A stretch of 55,915 nucleotides of DNA from Sulfurimonas sp. GTDB lineage: Bacteria > Campylobacterota > Campylobacteria > Campylobacterales > Sulfurimonadaceae. Positions 55,786 to 55,915 of the stretch are shown piece by piece (positions within the stretch are counted from its first letter, which is position 1; each line of letters opens with the position of its first letter). Position numbers and translations under genes: made by a program. Location of the stretch: the NCBI GenBank assembly GCA_028687935.1, contig JAQTZE010000015.1, positions 1-55,915 on the forward strand. The letters are read 5' to 3'. Below the pieces are notes generated by a model. The model was not told the DNA's origin, made no database searches, and saw only the letters and a program-made list of their open reading frames with translations.

Positions 55786-55915
55786 GACAAACGTACTATT
55801 AGTACTGGTCAGCTAAACAGATTACTCTGCGTACACATCCAGCCTATCAAGCTTGTAGTCTTCAAGCGTACTTCAGGGAGAGTTCATCTTGGAGTTGGCT
55901 TCCCGCTTAGATGCT
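55786..55915 (-). rRNA. rrl: 23S ribosomal RNA, 3' end (partial)
   Basis: The minus strand reads AGCATCTAAGCGGGAAGCC, then the typical CCAACTCCAAGATGAACTCT stretch and GACCAGTACTAATAGTACG at its end. Only the last 130 nt or so are in the window; the rest of the rRNA operon lies to the right. Confidence 0.93.

Overview
The window looks like the chromosome of a low-G+C, flagellated, sulfur-oxidising Campylobacterota (epsilonproteobacterium), most like Sulfurimonas or a close relative. The grounds are the gene content and order: pyrH-rpoZ-spoT-tyrS-(nitronate monooxygenase-like)-amidase, rpsO next to Rrf2-flhA-DHH, flgH, kdsB, a flavocytochrome c sulfide dehydrogenase pair, and many c-di-GMP proteins with PAS domains. 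This placement is inference from protein resemblance; no search was run.

Layout. 1-1571 (minus) is the N-terminal part of a large Ala-rich adhesin with a LapA-like retention module and a TAAG LapG-type cleavage site; it runs off the left edge. A thioredoxin-like gene and a 58-codon ORF follow. 2409-11245 (minus) is a six-gene signalling operon: HD-GYP response regulator, PhnD-like binding protein, TolC-like outer membrane protein, second PhnD-like protein, histidine kinase, GGDEF response regulator. 11475-12687 holds two small membrane proteins. 12846-15069 (minus) is an fccAB-like operon whose cytochrome is an unusual Asp-rich lipoprotein. 15249-16419 is a decay zone with a metE 3' remnant and a deleted exonuclease/BRCT gene. 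16465-19744 has a UvrD-like helicase, a small cytochrome c and a truncated cytochrome gene. 19800-29637 has valS, a lipoprotein, a radical SAM protein, an RhlE-type helicase, a SulP transporter, a transglutaminase-like protein and flgH. 29702-36414 has yqeY, a GGDEF/EAL protein, trpC, a TPR protein, YkgJ and tRNA methyltransferase genes (one minus operon), then kdsB. 36818-40948 has rpsO and the Rrf2-flhA-DHH operon. 40953-49107 (minus) has an EAL/HDOD protein and the amiA-to-pyrH operon. 49281-54653 (plus) is a four-gene operon with an unrecognised protein, a cytosolic trypsin-like protease, an M3 oligopeptidase and a secreted nuclease-like protein. ung, 5S rRNA and the 3' end of 23S rRNA (all minus) close the window.

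The most striking signal is not a gene. The 8-mer AAACGCAG (reverse complement CTGCGTTT) occurs 67 times by my hand count, about 1.2 per kb, against roughly one or two expected by base composition. It is balanced between strands (32 plus, 35 minus), falls almost entirely inside genes and is read in several codon frames. Density and behaviour resemble the DNA uptake sequences of Neisseriaceae and Pasteurellaceae, which to my knowledge are not an established feature of Campylobacterota.

The second theme is c-di-GMP: two GGDEF enzymes, an HD-GYP enzyme and an EAL/HDOD protein lie within 42 kb, close to an adhesin of the class whose surface retention c-di-GMP controls in other bacteria. The third is the cytosolic protease operon at 49-54 kb, whose first two proteins have no function I can assign.
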